This document shows positions 12,110-22,859 of a stretch of 64,000 nt of DNA, in pieces. The notes beneath the pieces were generated by a model that was not told the DNA's origin, searched no databases, and worked only from the letters and a program-made list of their open reading frames with translations. A program made the translations under genes and the position numbers. Location of the stretch: assembly GCF_016920785.2 (NCBI RefSeq), contig NW_024609839.1, forward strand, positions 8,210,196-8,274,195, in the 5' to 3' direction. Source of the DNA: Ixodes scapularis (lineage: Eukaryota > Arthropoda > Arachnida > Ixodida > Ixodidae). Numbering within the stretch: position 1 is the first letter of the stretch; each line of letters opens with the position of its first letter.

Positions 12110-12920
12110 CTAATGCCGCAGGAAGGCAGAAGTGTCCATAACCTTTTTGACGAGTTCGCCAGCGTCCCATAACGCGAAACAGATCTCTTCGTCTTCGTCG
12201 AGATGAAGCGACTGCAGCGAGATGCTCTGCGTTTTTGGGCACTTTTCGCAACGGCGCAGAAAGCAATCGTTCTGTGGAGCGCAGAAGAGGTAGATGCGCT
12301 TGAGGTCGTCTTCAGTAAATGTCTTCTTTGGGGCATTTGTTATTGCCGTTAAAAGCAACTGAAAATTGACGCAATATATGCATGCGCACACCTCGTGCTC
12401 GGCACTTTTTTTTTTTTACCCATTTTGGTCGTAGGGAATAAAATTTGGAGACGCCTAGTTCGGGTTGGGGATGGTCCTTCCTGAACAGCTGGTAAGCTTC
12501 CTTAATAGAGCGAATCATAAACCTTTTTACGACTTTGAACATGTCGTTGATCATGGCTTTGACGACGTCCTTTTTGTCGGGGCTTTGAACAGAGCATGCG
12601 AGGTCGTCGCGTGTGTAGAACTCAATTGCAAACCCCACGTCTTCGGCATTCGCCTTTTTCCCCATGTAGGGATCAGGGGTTGCCCAAACACCACCTTTGC
12701 GCTTCAGTTTTCATGTTTGATCAATCATGTAGGCAGTCGCACCTGACACCAGACGCAATATTGTTTTCTTCAGGATGATTGGTGGCAGAAGCACGTACAA
12801 TCGCTTGCGTTCCTGGTGGGAACTACATGCCTTCAGCACTTCGCAAAACGCGTCAAACCACTCTGCGCAGTGCTCACAACTGTCTTCGAGTTCGAGAGTT
12901 TCGTGCGGTGAAGCAAGCAA
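12110..12920 (-). pseudogene. Decayed transposase-like ORF inside the long-TIR element
   Basis: From 12920 to 12312 one minus-strand frame is open except for one TGA near 12711. After an A10 run at about 12412 it shifts frame and continues to 12110. It reads as an N-terminal helix-turn-helix-like part (LVSGATAYMIDQ, KLKRKGGVWATPD), then EAYQLFRKDHP, GVSKFYSLRPKWVK and a C-terminal LRRCEKCP. Further decayed coding runs to about 11830. This block order recurs in uncharacterised proteins of arthropod and other invertebrate genomes, many of them probably element-encoded. I cannot name the superfamily and no DDE triad was identified. One stop and one homopolymer frameshift make it inactive. Confidence 0.6.
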
Positions 12921-13935
12921 AGTGGACCACCGTAAAACCTGTCAAAGGAATCCAGGAAACTCATCTGTGAAAGTCATCATATGCCGAGAGGCCAGATGTA
13001 TACATGGCCATTCGCGCAAGTGAGAGTTTTAAGCTTATGTATGATGCATAGGTAGCGAATTCGCAGAGTGGGGCCGTTTTATTCCTGTGAATTGTAAGCT
13101 AATTAATGGTATTCCAGCTCAAAGTTCCTTTTCACGTCACTAATACTCACCGCGTATAAAAAAAGAATTTTAATAATATAAAATACATGCCATAACTAAC
13201 GCTTAACGTTTGGTGCTGTGCGGCAAAGCCGCTATGACGAAGACGTCGGCTCGCTCCGAGTGAAGGTTTGTCGTAGCTTTTCCCGCTTAGAGGTCATACG
13301 TTACTCAATCTTTTGCCATCACAGGTTAGTTCAAGTCACTGCAAAGTGCCAAGGTGAGTTTAAAGAAAATAAAAGATGGAGTTTTTTTTAAATATCGACG
13401 CCCAATCTTGCCACATTTTGAGAAATCAGCCGAATTTCCGAGTTGATAACAAAAATATGTTTAAGGGTGGGCATATTATCTTTATATATTCGTAAAGAAT
13501 ATTTAAATACGCGCGTTTTGATATGTTTTGTGAAGTATTATGAAAGATGGTTTATTTGCAAAAAAATTGTGAATATGTCTCTAAAACGCGTTTTTGTGCC
13601 ATGTTTGATATTTTTGTTTGCATTGAAATATTTTATGGATATTTTCAATTTTTTATGTATATTGTTGTATAACCTTTGTAAAACCTATTAAAAAAGTTAT
13701 GGTGCCATGAAAGGTTCGATAAGGAAATGACGACTGTGCAAAGTAGCCTTGTGAAATCTTCTCAATTTCCATGCCTCAAGCTTCTCTATTTTATATCTCA
13801 GCGAAAAAAATTGTTACGGCGTTCATATCCAGCTGAATGTTCCTCCCAAGAACATGGCTTTCATATATATTTTTAACAAAAATATCTAAATTATGACCCG
13901 GACCATCATTGCATGAACTGACGTGGAATCACCCT
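12887..13935 (-). repeat. Right terminal inverted repeat arm
   Basis: Inverted copy of 10468-11515. It ends at GGAATCACCCT followed by the resumed LINE ORF1. The near-equal arm lengths argue for one element and not for two independent insertions. Confidence 0.85.
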
Positions 13936-14090
13936 AAAACAAAAGATTATCGCGTCGTGACCTGTCTTCGAGCTCAGCCTGGCTAGCCCGTAATCGTGCG
14001 TTCTCATCAATGAGGCGATCAGTCATCTGCCGTTACAATAGCGAGTCTTGCTGCAGGAGGTCACTGGACGAAGATTTTGATTTTTATTTC
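13936..14090 (-). pseudogene. LINE ORF1, coiled-coil part (other half of the split gene)
   Basis: On the minus strand the sequence reads SSSSDLLQQDSLL, a stop (TAA, a CAA-type codon by one change), then RQMTDRLIDENARLRASQAE and LEDRSRRDNLLF before the transposon begins. The heptad-like leucine/alanine pattern fits the ORF1 coiled coil, and DRSRRDNLLF is the block just before the RNA-binding domain. It continues in frame at 10467 as SGLTDAHSEAWAQ. Coding is lost upstream in a purine/pyrimidine-rich stretch at 14090-14200. Confidence 0.75.
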
Positions 14091-17000
14091 CTTTCAGATT
14101 TAAACTGAAGGAAAATAAAAAGAAAAAAAAGAAAAGAAAACTTTTATTTTTAGTAGGAGTCACAAACGCGCATGAGTGTGTTCTTTTCTTCTTTCTTTTA
14201 AGCGATAGCATCTGGAACTTCTTTCTACTTCTCTATAGATTGTATTAACATGTAAGGTGTGAGTTAGCGCTCTTCATGTCCCTCTCCTCCTGCCTTCCTT
14301 GTTGTTTTACGCGATTTACACTCATGATGGACAACCAACTTGCTCACCAGTTCAATCTTATTAAAGAAAAATAAGCTTAATGACATTATAACTTATTGTT
14401 TTTCAGGACTTAAGTATGCAAAATGTAAATGCGCCTGCTCTAATGAAATATTAAAATACACTTTGTAGGACGGTTCTCTAAATCGACCTTGTCGGAACAA
14501 CCACACTCTTTACCTTTTTCTAGCCGACTTGAGCTATCAAATGCGACCTCTGTATTTTTTAGTATTAATAGTTATTTCTTCCTCGTTTCTTGCGCAAAAG
14601 ATTTGGGGTACCGGGTGATTAATAACTTTAGAGCTCTTAGCATAATTAACCGAACTTTACATTGTTCACGGATATGCCTTCTAGCTATTACTTCTTATTA
14701 GACACTAAAACTTTTTGTTTTGTTTTCAATTTATAAACACCAAGAAAACTAGAAAAGAACGGGATTGTATAACGTTTTTCTTTTCTGGAGAAGATTAAAG
14801 AAATTTAACAATAAGACTGAAACAAAAAATTAGTAATTTTACTTCACATACTTATCAATACTTTCAACAATGCGGCTCTTTACTAACTAGAAATAAAAAA
14901 AAAATATGGCGAACTTAAACACAAGTGTTTTTTTGCGTGAAATTATTCCGATGCCGGAATTCAAACCCACATTGACACGTCAGCTGAATGATAAACTATG
15001 TGTTGAAACACAAATGAACCGCCATTCATTTGATACCAATAAAAATCCTTTGAATATTGGCAGCATCAGTGGCTCTATAAATATGTCAAATAATCGGTGG
15101 CAGTCCCAGAACCCAGTTCATGTTCCGAATCGAGCGCGAGACTTTTGCCCTTAGTAGCACTTGCTCTCATGTTCCCCCAAAGATTTATGAAAGGAAACGA
15201 GGGCGGACTGAAGACGGAGCTGCTACTCGGTCTGTTTACCGACCTTACTTTATGGCGCTTTATTGCCTCATCCTAGCTGTCTAAAAGGGGTCACATTTAA
15301 CATCTCATTTGCTTGGCGCTTACGATGATATCCGTTAATGTCCACAGTTTGGTTCAGTTATAGTGATGTTGAAGTTAAGTAAGTTGCACACGGCAGATTT
15401 TTGCATTTCTTGATCTCGTAAAACAGTGACTACATGGTCACTGCCGGAGAAATTCACTTCCTATTTGAGAAATACACGTTAGCAGGTTTGTTCGCGCAAT
15501 GGCTTTGCTTTTATATTTGCTGTCAGTAGTATGTTAAACGTTCGAGCTAAAGAGCCTTGTTCCACAATAAAGAACGGCTAAAACGGGCTTTCCATGATGT
15601 TCAAGTAGATATTTAAAGTCACGTACAGCCACTGACAACTTAATAAACAGAGACCGTTGCTCATTATATTCACGCGCCTTGCTTCGTGGTTTGTTCCTTG
15701 GCGCATGCATCGGCCGAGGCCGCGATTCCAATTGCCCCATTGGCTGAGTAATATAAGATATTCCAACTCGACACGCCCGCCGTGTCTTAAGTTGTCAATG
15801 ACTGGAGACACATTTCCAAGGGGCGCTACGTGCACACAGTGGCCTTAGAACTTGAGGGAACTGCTACGAAACCATCCCGGAGACGCGAGATTGCTGTGGC
15901 CGCTCCGAGGGACAGTTTGTGACGCTGTGAGCTCTGGTTCCCCTCAAGTCGGCCTTGCTCCCCCCCTTTCCCACCGCCGCCCTCCCCCTCTCCGACGAGT
16001 GGCATTATGGGATTTACTCGAGATGACCTCTTTTGCGCTGTTTTTTTTTTTTTTTTTTTTTTAATCTTGGAGAGGCAGAAAGAAAAAGGGAGAAAGATAG
16101 CGATGTACTGCTGTATTTAGATGATCTTGCCATTTTCATTCCGCTACTTGCCCTGCCCGATCCCCAAAACAGAGGCACTTTTTTGTTCCCCACTCTTGCT
16201 ATGTTTTTTGTTTCTTTTTCACTCCTACCGATAAGTCTCCTGAATTCCGCTTCCGGTTGAATTGAACTGCATTATCTGTTCTGGCAGGCGCTTCGCTTTA
16301 TACACCGAATTCGACGTCAGTTTGCATTAGCCGGCACGAAGCCAGATGGCCCTCGAGACAGGGTTTTACTCTTTTATTTTTTATTTTTTGTCTTTCGTGG
16401 ATACTTTTTTCTGACGCGGAAAATACAGTGTGCCTGCTGTATTTCTGCTACCCGTTGAACGTTTTATTCCTTGGTTTACTGGCATGTATGTAGCTATCGT
16501 TCCATCTTTGGGTGCAGTCTCTGATTCCGCGTTTGCACTAAACTGTATATTTAGACGTAAAAAAAAATGGAATTCTGGGTGTCCCTTCAGCTTGAACTTA
16601 AAATAGGGGCGTTACGCTTTTTAATGACGTAGGCGGCGAAGGTGCCTCATCCTGTTTCAATGTTGCTTGCAGACGCTTCGGTAGTTCCTCCCATGGGGGA
16701 TGCAAACAAAAATAACACTACGGTTGGTTGCAGCCGAGTATGGAGAACAATCAGAATAAAATACTATCTTCGTATCATCTCTAGCCTGGATGCAGCCGAT
16801 GCTATGAGCTAATGGACAAATCAAACAGCGTCAAAAGTGCATCATCATGGTGTTCGTCACGTTTCTTCTGCGCGTGTTCTATCATCGCTGAACCAATCAT
16901 AAACAAAAAAAGCTTACGGACTTGCTCTTGACGAGGCTTGACTGATCTCATTAGTTCCTAGCGTCGTCTGGGTCTGGATCTTAGCTGAAATGCTGTATAG

Positions 17001-17279
17001 GCCTTATATCTGCGTGGTGATGTGTCATTTATGTTTTCTAAGATCATAACATCAAACCAAAACAAGCAGATTTCTTTAGTGAGATTGATTTTATTGTCCG
17101 ACCATTTAATAAACACCAGGCTTGGCTTTTACAATCACCGTTCTTCCTTTTGCAGCGGTAGCTGTTATGGTATTTCCCCCTCTCTTTCAGCATGACGATA
17201 TCCAGCGTCCGTCCCGGTACTACACGTCCTGAGTCTCACGTAACATCGTGAGGTGATATAGCCACGTGATGTCGTTATA
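14091..17279. other. No recognisable gene; AT-rich with poly-T run
   Basis: Holds polypurine/polypyrimidine DNA (14095-14200), a T22 run at about 16040-16061, and a moderately GC-rich patch at 15680-16000 without a convincing exon. Open frames such as 14906-15154 show no recognisable motif. The stretch just left of 17280 carries CACGTGATGTCG-type words that continue right of the 20742 border. Confidence 0.5.
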
Positions 17280-17281
17280 TA

Positions 17282-17540
17282 GGGTGGTTCAAGTCACCAG
17301 GCTCGACCTAATATGGACCGCAAAAATTTACGACTGCACGTAGCAATCTAAACTTTTCGTCAAAGGTGTATTTCACAGGTCGGTTTTTTCTTGTAAAGTT
17401 ACAAAGCGTAGTTCTCTTTCTGTAAAAAATAAAGCCAAGAAACTTGCCTGGGTCAACGGCGGGCGGTGACATAGACGACCAAGTCGAGGTGCGGGGATCG
17501 TTTGACGCTCCTATTGATAGATGGCGCTACCTCCTTGTTT
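17282..17540 (+). repeat. Outer TIR, left arm
   Basis: Inverted match to 20484-20742 over its whole length, including the shared core GATAGATGGCGCTACCTCC. Ends just where the inner arm homology (GTCAAAGCTCTGG) begins. Confidence 0.8.
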
Positions 17541-19389
17541 CAGTCAAAGCTCTGGTTTTGGTTTGTTTTTAAAGAAATATCGAAAGTGCCCGTTTGACCG
17601 TGATTTAATAACACGAATATAATCTTTTTTATAATCTATATTTGGTTTGAAAATAAATGCAGGCAATGATAGGAAAACTTTAAGTAACAAAAAAAAGAAA
17701 AAGAAAACGCGGTTGCATAACGACGGCGCTGACTGCGCTCTTGCTGCCGGCGGATTTCGTCTGCGTGTCGTCTGCTTCCTTTCGCTGGTCGGTTGCATCC
17801 TCCGACGCTGCTTACGAGACCTTTCTTTTGCGGTTGGTGGGAAAACAGCCACAATGCGTCACCTTACAGTCCAAGAGAGGGCACAGGTAGTCCTTTGGTT
17901 TGCAAAAACCAGGAGTATGAGGCAATTGAGATCGAAGTTTCGAGCCACTTTTCGTAGGCGTCCACTCACCCATCGGACTGTCATGCGCTGGATACACCGA
18001 TTAAACACGGAGAACACTGTGCAGATCAGGCTGCGAGTAGTCGAATAGAGGTCGCCACAGCAGAAAAGAACTTCACGCCGTGCTTGCGGCATTTGCATTA
18101 AACCCACGCCTGTCCGCGCGGCAAGTCGCTAGACAACTTGGTATCAGTATAAGTTTCGTCTTGAGGGTGATGCGCCAACAAATGTATTCGGTCAAGCCAC
18201 AGGTCCTGTTTGAGTTGCAGCCAGATGACTATGAACGTCAAAAGCAGTTCTGCGGTGGACGAACTTGGGCGCATATCCACAAACAGGAACCACGTTCCGT
18301 TTCTGCTTTTCACGGACGAAGCTATTTTCTATCTCGATGGGCACGTGAACAAGCAGAACACCCACTGCTGGTTCGAGACAAACCCCCCTGGATCATTGAA
18401 GAGGCTGTCCAGTCACCAAAGGTCGTAGTATGGTGTGGGCTTTGGAGGGAAGACGTTGTCGGTCCATTCTGTTTGGAATGCACGGTAACCGGCGACGCCT
18501 ACCTTCGCATGCTCGAACAGGACATCTTGCCGGAACTGGAAGCTTCGCACATGCAAAAGGAGGTGTGCATCTTCCAGCAAGACGGAGAACCCCCGCATTA
18601 CGCCACCGCAGTGAGAGACTGACTTGAGAGGACCTTTCCCGGCAACTGGATCGTTCGAGGGTCACCGACAATGCCCTGGCCCCCACGGTCCCCTGACCAG
18701 ACAATTTGTGATTTTTTTGTTTGGGGTTTTGTAAAAGCCCAGGTCTACGCAGTTCGCGTGCGCACGATGACAGAACTAAAAGAGCGCATTCTATCCGCCT
18801 TCGATGCGATCACGGACAACATTCGGGAGGCAGCCTGCAGGGATTGTAAGCTAAGACTGTACAAATGCCTCCAAGTTCGACGCGGACATGTAGACTGAAG
18901 AGCATATATCTAACCATTTTGCCCATATGACCAGCGGCTTTGACAACCGCGAAAACTGCGGGCTTCTGCTGACAGGCTCTTTTACAGAGCCATTAATTGC
19001 TGTTTATCTGGAGCTTGCTTTGGTAGCCTCCCGTGTCTCAAAAGTGCGGTCCAAATAGCGTCCAAAGTGACGCATTGTGGCTGTTTTCCAACCAACCGTG
19101 ACAAAAAAGGTCTCGTAACGAGCGTCGGAGGATGCAACCGACCAGCGAAAGGAAGCAGTCGACACGCAAACGAAATCTGCCGGCAGCAAGAGCATCTTCA
19201 GCGCCGTCGTTATGCGGCATGCAACCGCGTTTTCTGTTATTTTTGTTACTTGAAGGTTTGATATCATTGTCTGCATTTATTTTCAAGCCAAAGGTAGATT
19301 ACAAAAACGATTATGCTTGTGGTAATAAATCACGGTCGACGCGGGCACTTTCGATATTCCTTTAAAAGCAAACCGAAACCAGAGCTTTG
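17541..19389 (+). mobile_element. Mariner-type element with about 325-bp inner inverted arms
   Basis: Arms 17541-17866 and 19069-19389 match in inverted orientation (shared blocks around ATATCGAAAGTGCCCG and AACAGCCACAATGCGTCAC). The left arm runs into the start of a mariner-like reading frame. Arms of this length are long for classical mariner, whose TIRs are about 30 bp, so the arms may include an older inverted duplication. The element is broken in the coding part. Confidence 0.65.
17853..18895 (+). pseudogene. Mariner/IS630-superfamily transposase, decayed
   Basis: The first frame (from ATG 17853) gives a helix-turn-helix segment (ERAQVVLWFAKTRSMRQLRS, THRTVMRWIHRLN). The second frame, from 18080, gives ARQVARQLGISISFVLRVMR, then in shifted frame LLFTDEAIFYLDGHVNKQN with the first catalytic Asp, then QDILPELEA and FQQDGEPPHYAT with the second Asp. 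After a TGA at about 18620 it continues RSPDQTICDFFVWG with the third Asp. This is the DDE/D order of a cut-and-paste mariner transposase. Frameshifts near 18050, 18260 and 18360 plus the stop make it inactive. It ends at TGA just before 18900. Confidence 0.85.
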
Positions 19390-19398
19390 ACCGAAACT

Positions 19399-19713
19399 AG
19401 AGTTCCTGCATAGGCTCCCTACAGGAGCCAGAGTTGCGCGTTGATCTCCGTAGCGCCGTCTCTCCTGCACGGCATGTTGATCCCGCTCATCACGTGACTG
19501 AATTCGGCGAAGAGCGGCGCCGCGCGTTCGAGGCGCGTGGCGCGCTCAAAAGCAGGCAAGCGTACGCCGGGGCGCGTGCAACGTCTACTTTTCTGCACGG
19601 CACTTGATCCGGCTCCTCACGTGATCCGATCTCGGCGAATAGCGGCGCGGCGGCACGTGAAAAACAGATGTGGAACTCTGGCCCCTGTAGGGAGCCTATG
19701 CAAGAACTGTAAC
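19399..19713. mobile_element. Small inverted-repeat (MITE-like) unit, about 315 bp
   Basis: The ends TTCCTGCATAGGCTCCCTAC and the inverted copy near 19682-19707 form about 35-bp arms. The interior carries two diverged direct copies of a segment beginning CTGCACGGCA (about 19466 and 19596), each with a TCACGTGA word and a GGCGAAnAGCGGCGC stretch. No coding capacity. It lies between the right inner and outer arms of the composite. Confidence 0.6.
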
Positions 19714-20483
19714 CTAAACCAGAGCCGTGTATTGGGAGAGTTTGGCCAACAGGCGGAGCAAAGGCCGCCGCCAGCGCCGAATATCCCCCCCGCGCTTAGA
19801 GCGTAAACTAAATTTGTGGCACAGCGTCGACCAATCAGGAGGCCGCGACGTCAGAATATTGCAAACGACATTCAAAGCGTGAAATAGAGGCGTTCAATCT
19901 CGGCCCCTCTGCTCCATATCACAAATGTCGGCAGTGAAGACAAAGGTACAGGCGCGTGAACCTAGCTCAGCAAAACGCTTTTGTTTGTACGTGAACTCGT
20001 GCATAGGAGCCACTTTCTAAAGCCACGCGCTCGTGCCCATGCCTTTCTCTGCACTGCTGATGTTGGCTTGTTAGAACAGCGTCCTGTGACTGGCGGAAAG
20101 AAAACAGTGCAAAGGGTGGGGCGCGCGAGCGTCTGGAGACGCGGAGTCCCGCTCGGCTCGTGCGCTGGCTTTGGCAGTGCTTTCTTTCACCGTCTCAGCT
20201 GAGACGCTGTTTCTAGCAAGTTGGCCCTGGTTTGGAGTCCACGTTCGTTTATTCTACACTTGAATATTGGCGTGACGAAAACCTCGCACGCACAAAGTTT
20301 TCAGTCACTGAGAGTTACACCTTTTAACTCTAGCGACGCTAAAACGGCTTGAATTAGTCGTGTCACAAATTTAGAGCTCACGACCACCGCTAGGGGCTGT
20401 TTCGCGGCCTGTGGTTGGCCCCGAGACGCTCGCCTATTCAAACCAATGTATGGCCAAACTCTCTCGATAAACGGCTCTGACCT
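19714..20483. mobile_element. Inverted-repeat unit, about 770 bp
   Basis: The left end (19715-19820: AGAGCCGTGTATTGGGAGAG, TTTGGCCA, CTAAATTTGTG) matches the inverted right end (about 20365-20483) with gaps, giving arms of roughly 100 bp. The interior is GC-rich in parts and has no recognisable protein. Probably a non-autonomous element or the displaced inside of the outer element. Confidence 0.5.
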
Positions 20484-20742
20484 AAACAAGGAGGTAGCGC
20501 CATCTATCAATAGGAGCGCCAAACACACCCCGCACCTCGACTTGGTCGCCTGCCTCGCTGCCCGCCGTTGAGCCAAGCAAGTTTCTTGGCCTTATTTTTT
20601 ACAGAAAGAGAACTACGTTTTGCCATTTTTCCAGAAAAATCCGACCTGTGAAATGCACCTTTGACGAAATGTTTAGATTTCTACGTGAAGGCGTCGATTT
20701 TTACGGTCCATTTTAGATCGAACCTGGTGACTTGAACAACCC
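20484..20742 (-). repeat. Outer TIR, right arm
   Basis: Inverted copy of 17282-17540, same length (259 bp). It ends at GGTGACTTGAACAACCC, directly followed by TATATATT. Confidence 0.8.
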
Positions 20743-20752
20743 TATATATTAA

Positions 20753-20975
20753 GTCACAGTGTCACGTAACGTCCTCCAACGTGACGTCGAAATGTCACGT
20801 GACGACCTAATGTGACGTAACGTCATGGTGCCATCAGACGTCCTTATATCACGTGACGTCATGATGTGAAGCGACAGAGCGATGTCATGTGTAAACTATT
20901 TTAAAAATGACGTCATGTGTGCGCCATGAAGTCACATGGCAACGTGATGTCAAGCGAAAATATGACGTCACTTTA
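20753..20975. repeat. Cluster of degenerate TGACGTCA / CACGTGAC words
   Basis: About ten near-copies of TGACGTCA, GTCACGTGAC or GTCACGTAACGTC occur in about 220 bp. Similar words (CACGTAACATCGTGAGG, CCACGTGATGTCG) flank the other side of the composite at 17230-17275, so the composite probably inserted into this array. TGACGTCA is the CRE/bZIP consensus, but repetition alone does not show regulation; it may be simple low-complexity repeat DNA. Confidence 0.6.
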
Positions 20976-22515
20976 CAGCCTTTCCAGTTTGTCAGCCTTT
21001 CCACTTTGGTGAAGAAGGAAGACTAGTGAAGCTGTACAATGGTGGAAATGAAGTAATGGCCGTACGCCAGTCGGCAAGCCAGACTGGAAAGTCTGGAAAG
21101 GTTGCGGCGATCTATGAGCGACGGCGGCAACCATGGTGTTGTGTCGACATTTGTTTGGTACCGGACACGATCCTGCGGAAGCTAGCCCTTAACAGCTCCG
21201 CTGTGAAAAACTGCCCATGGTTAAACTGTGGTGTAAAAACATCCGTTTTTTTTCTAGGTGGATTATAGTTTCCTATTTTTACAATATGCCGATGTGGAAA
21301 TTAAGTTATTAAGATAATATGGTATAGGGCTGAGTAAATTTCCTTCAGAAGTAAAACAATTAAACTTTTGGGAAAATAGAAGGTAGAAAGGTCGTTCATC
21401 TTTATTACAGAAGGTAGCCTCATGTAACCCAACATTATCGGTAGAAAAAGAGTCTACGTGCTGCAAAGGAAAGAACGGACACCGGTGGACAAAAACGGCT
21501 TCAGTAGTTACCGGTACTTCGAGCATTTTGGCGTGAATCTTATTACTTTGAGACGAACTCCAGATATGTTCTTATGTGTCGTTAAATTAACAGGCATAAC
21601 CGAGGGATCCACCTACAACAAAAAAGTGAAGCCACAAAATGAAACATCCCACGGCATTATTGTTATTCGTTTTAAGGGATTCTTAGGAGCCCGACTTTTC
21701 ACAATGTTTAAATAAACACCATTACCTCTAACGTATCAATTTTTACTGATTAATTCTTTTTTTTTTTTTTAAAAAAAAGAACAGCGCGTCATTTTATGTC
21801 ATAATTGGTTCAACATCTTCAGTCGCGAAGGAAGCTAAAAAACGCTGGCGAGCTGGTGATATAGGTAAGACGACTGGATGTTGCTTAAATGATCGTATTT
21901 TGGAGCCTAAAATGGCAGTTAAAAATAATGCACCGAATTTCGAAATTGCATCAAACATCTAGACTAATGCAACGACTGGACATCCGAGTGGGAGGGCAAT
22001 GAAGTCTTTCATAGAAAGAGAGATAGCAATAGGAGTGTGTTAAGGGGAACTATGCGTATTTTAATCTCAGGGAATTGTATTCAACATTCCTTATCAGTTG
22101 ATAAGGAATTAAAAAAAAAGGTATAGGTTTGTAGTGGTGCCGGGTTCACAGTTTGACCTTGACAAGCACAAATATTTCGCGCACAGCGCTTTTTTTTTTT
22201 TTGTCCTTCTGTGTTCAGGTTTGTGTTCTCTTATGCTTCGGGCTTGCTTGCTTTTGTGATTCAGGTTTGTATACGGTTGTCGGTATAGGTTGAAAGTCTG
22301 GGTGCACTGTGTGGTGAGCGAGGAGGTCGTTATATTGTAAAAGAGGTCTTGAACATATATATAATGCGATATTTGTTCACTAAACTGCAAGCTGTGTTAG
22401 AGACCGTTGCTCTGTCCGTTTGTTTATTGTTTCTACGTGTCAGTATCACTACAGACATCTTCTGTCACTTCGCCCAAATAATCGTGTACAAATTGGGTTG
22501 CTGGTGAGTAGCGTT
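20976..22515. other. No recognisable gene
   Basis: AT-rich with T13-A8 (about 21759-21778) and T13 (about 22189-22201) runs. Open frames at 21026, 21458 and 22109 lack recognisable motifs. No terminal repeats were paired. Confidence 0.45.
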
Positions 22516-22517
22516 AT

Positions 22518-22579
22518 GAGTAGCGTTGTTTCCTATCTCTCTCTCCCTCCTGTGTTGTCTTTGCGCTACATTGTAATGA
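22518..22579 (+). repeat. PLE terminal direct repeat, 5' copy
   Basis: Matches 25120-25181 in the same orientation with a handful of substitutions. Both contain a CT-rich centre and end in CGCTACATTGTAAT. Confidence 0.75.
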
Positions 22580-22859
22580 TACAAAACCAACTAGCCCGAA
22601 AGCTCATTTTAATACAGTTTCTTTCTAGTACATTGGGTCCTTTTCCGTGTGTTCCTCTCTTCGATCCGGTGTCTTTTTACATTAACGTGATCGCCGATTC
22701 GGCATGCAAGGCGTGGCTCTACTCGTTCGCCATCAGACACAGGGTCGTGCCACAAGAAGTATGTATTTGTTCGGCTACGCAAGTCAATCAATGGGACACG
22801 CAAAGAGGATCTGCAGGATTCTTCGCTTGGAACAGTGGCGACAGGTACGGTTCTATCGG

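Larger units (their letters stand above)
10468..13935. mobile_element. DNA transposon with about 1.05-kb terminal inverted repeats
   Basis: The left end AGGGTGATTCCACGTCA (10468) and right end (complement ending at 13935) begin two near-identical arms. The left arm runs to about 11515 and the right arm starts about 12887, each about 1,048 bp and over 85% alike by eye. They surround a 1.37-kb core that carries a decayed ORF on the minus strand. The element interrupts a LINE ORF1. Comparing the split codons suggests a 2-bp (TT) duplication, but the A/T run makes this ambiguous. The superfamily is not assigned. Confidence 0.85.
7064..14090 (-). mobile_element. Two-ORF LINE on the minus strand, split by a DNA transposon
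   Basis: Reading right to left, ORF1 remnants lie at 14090-13936 and 10467-10010, then endonuclease (9987-9300), linker and RT (9300-7164), a short 3' UTR and a (TAAA)n tail. The unit without the inserted 10468-13935 element is about 3.56 kb. ORF1 upstream of 14090 is lost or unrecognisable. Frameshifts at about 8190, 8495-8550 and 9450-9720 inactivate it. The RT has FADD and the ORF2 ends without RNase H, which fits the CR1/Jockey group. Less decayed than the copies at 640 and 5560. Confidence 0.85.
17282..20742. mobile_element. TA-flanked composite of nested inverted-repeat elements
   Basis: The outer ends GGGTGGTTCAAGTCACCAGG (17282) and its inverted copy ending at 20742 are each flanked by TATATA, consistent with a TA target duplication (Tc1/mariner-like). 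The outer arms are 259 bp (17282-17540 and 20484-20742). Inside, a second pair of arms (17541-17866 and 19069-19389) encloses a mariner-type transposase, and two smaller inverted-repeat units (19399-19713, 19714-20483) lie between the inner and outer right arms. The order suggests repeated insertion or internal rearrangement. Confidence 0.75.

Noticed and set aside
12091..12336. Additional minus-strand frames (64-81 codons) beside the transposase-like ORF
   Set aside because: Shadow frames of the same decayed ORF; the motif-bearing frame is 12391-12110.
20753..20975. TGACGTCA cluster called as a true enhancer
   Set aside because: Repetition of the word is clear but no gene is adjacent and the word is part of local repeat DNA, so only a repeat call is justified.
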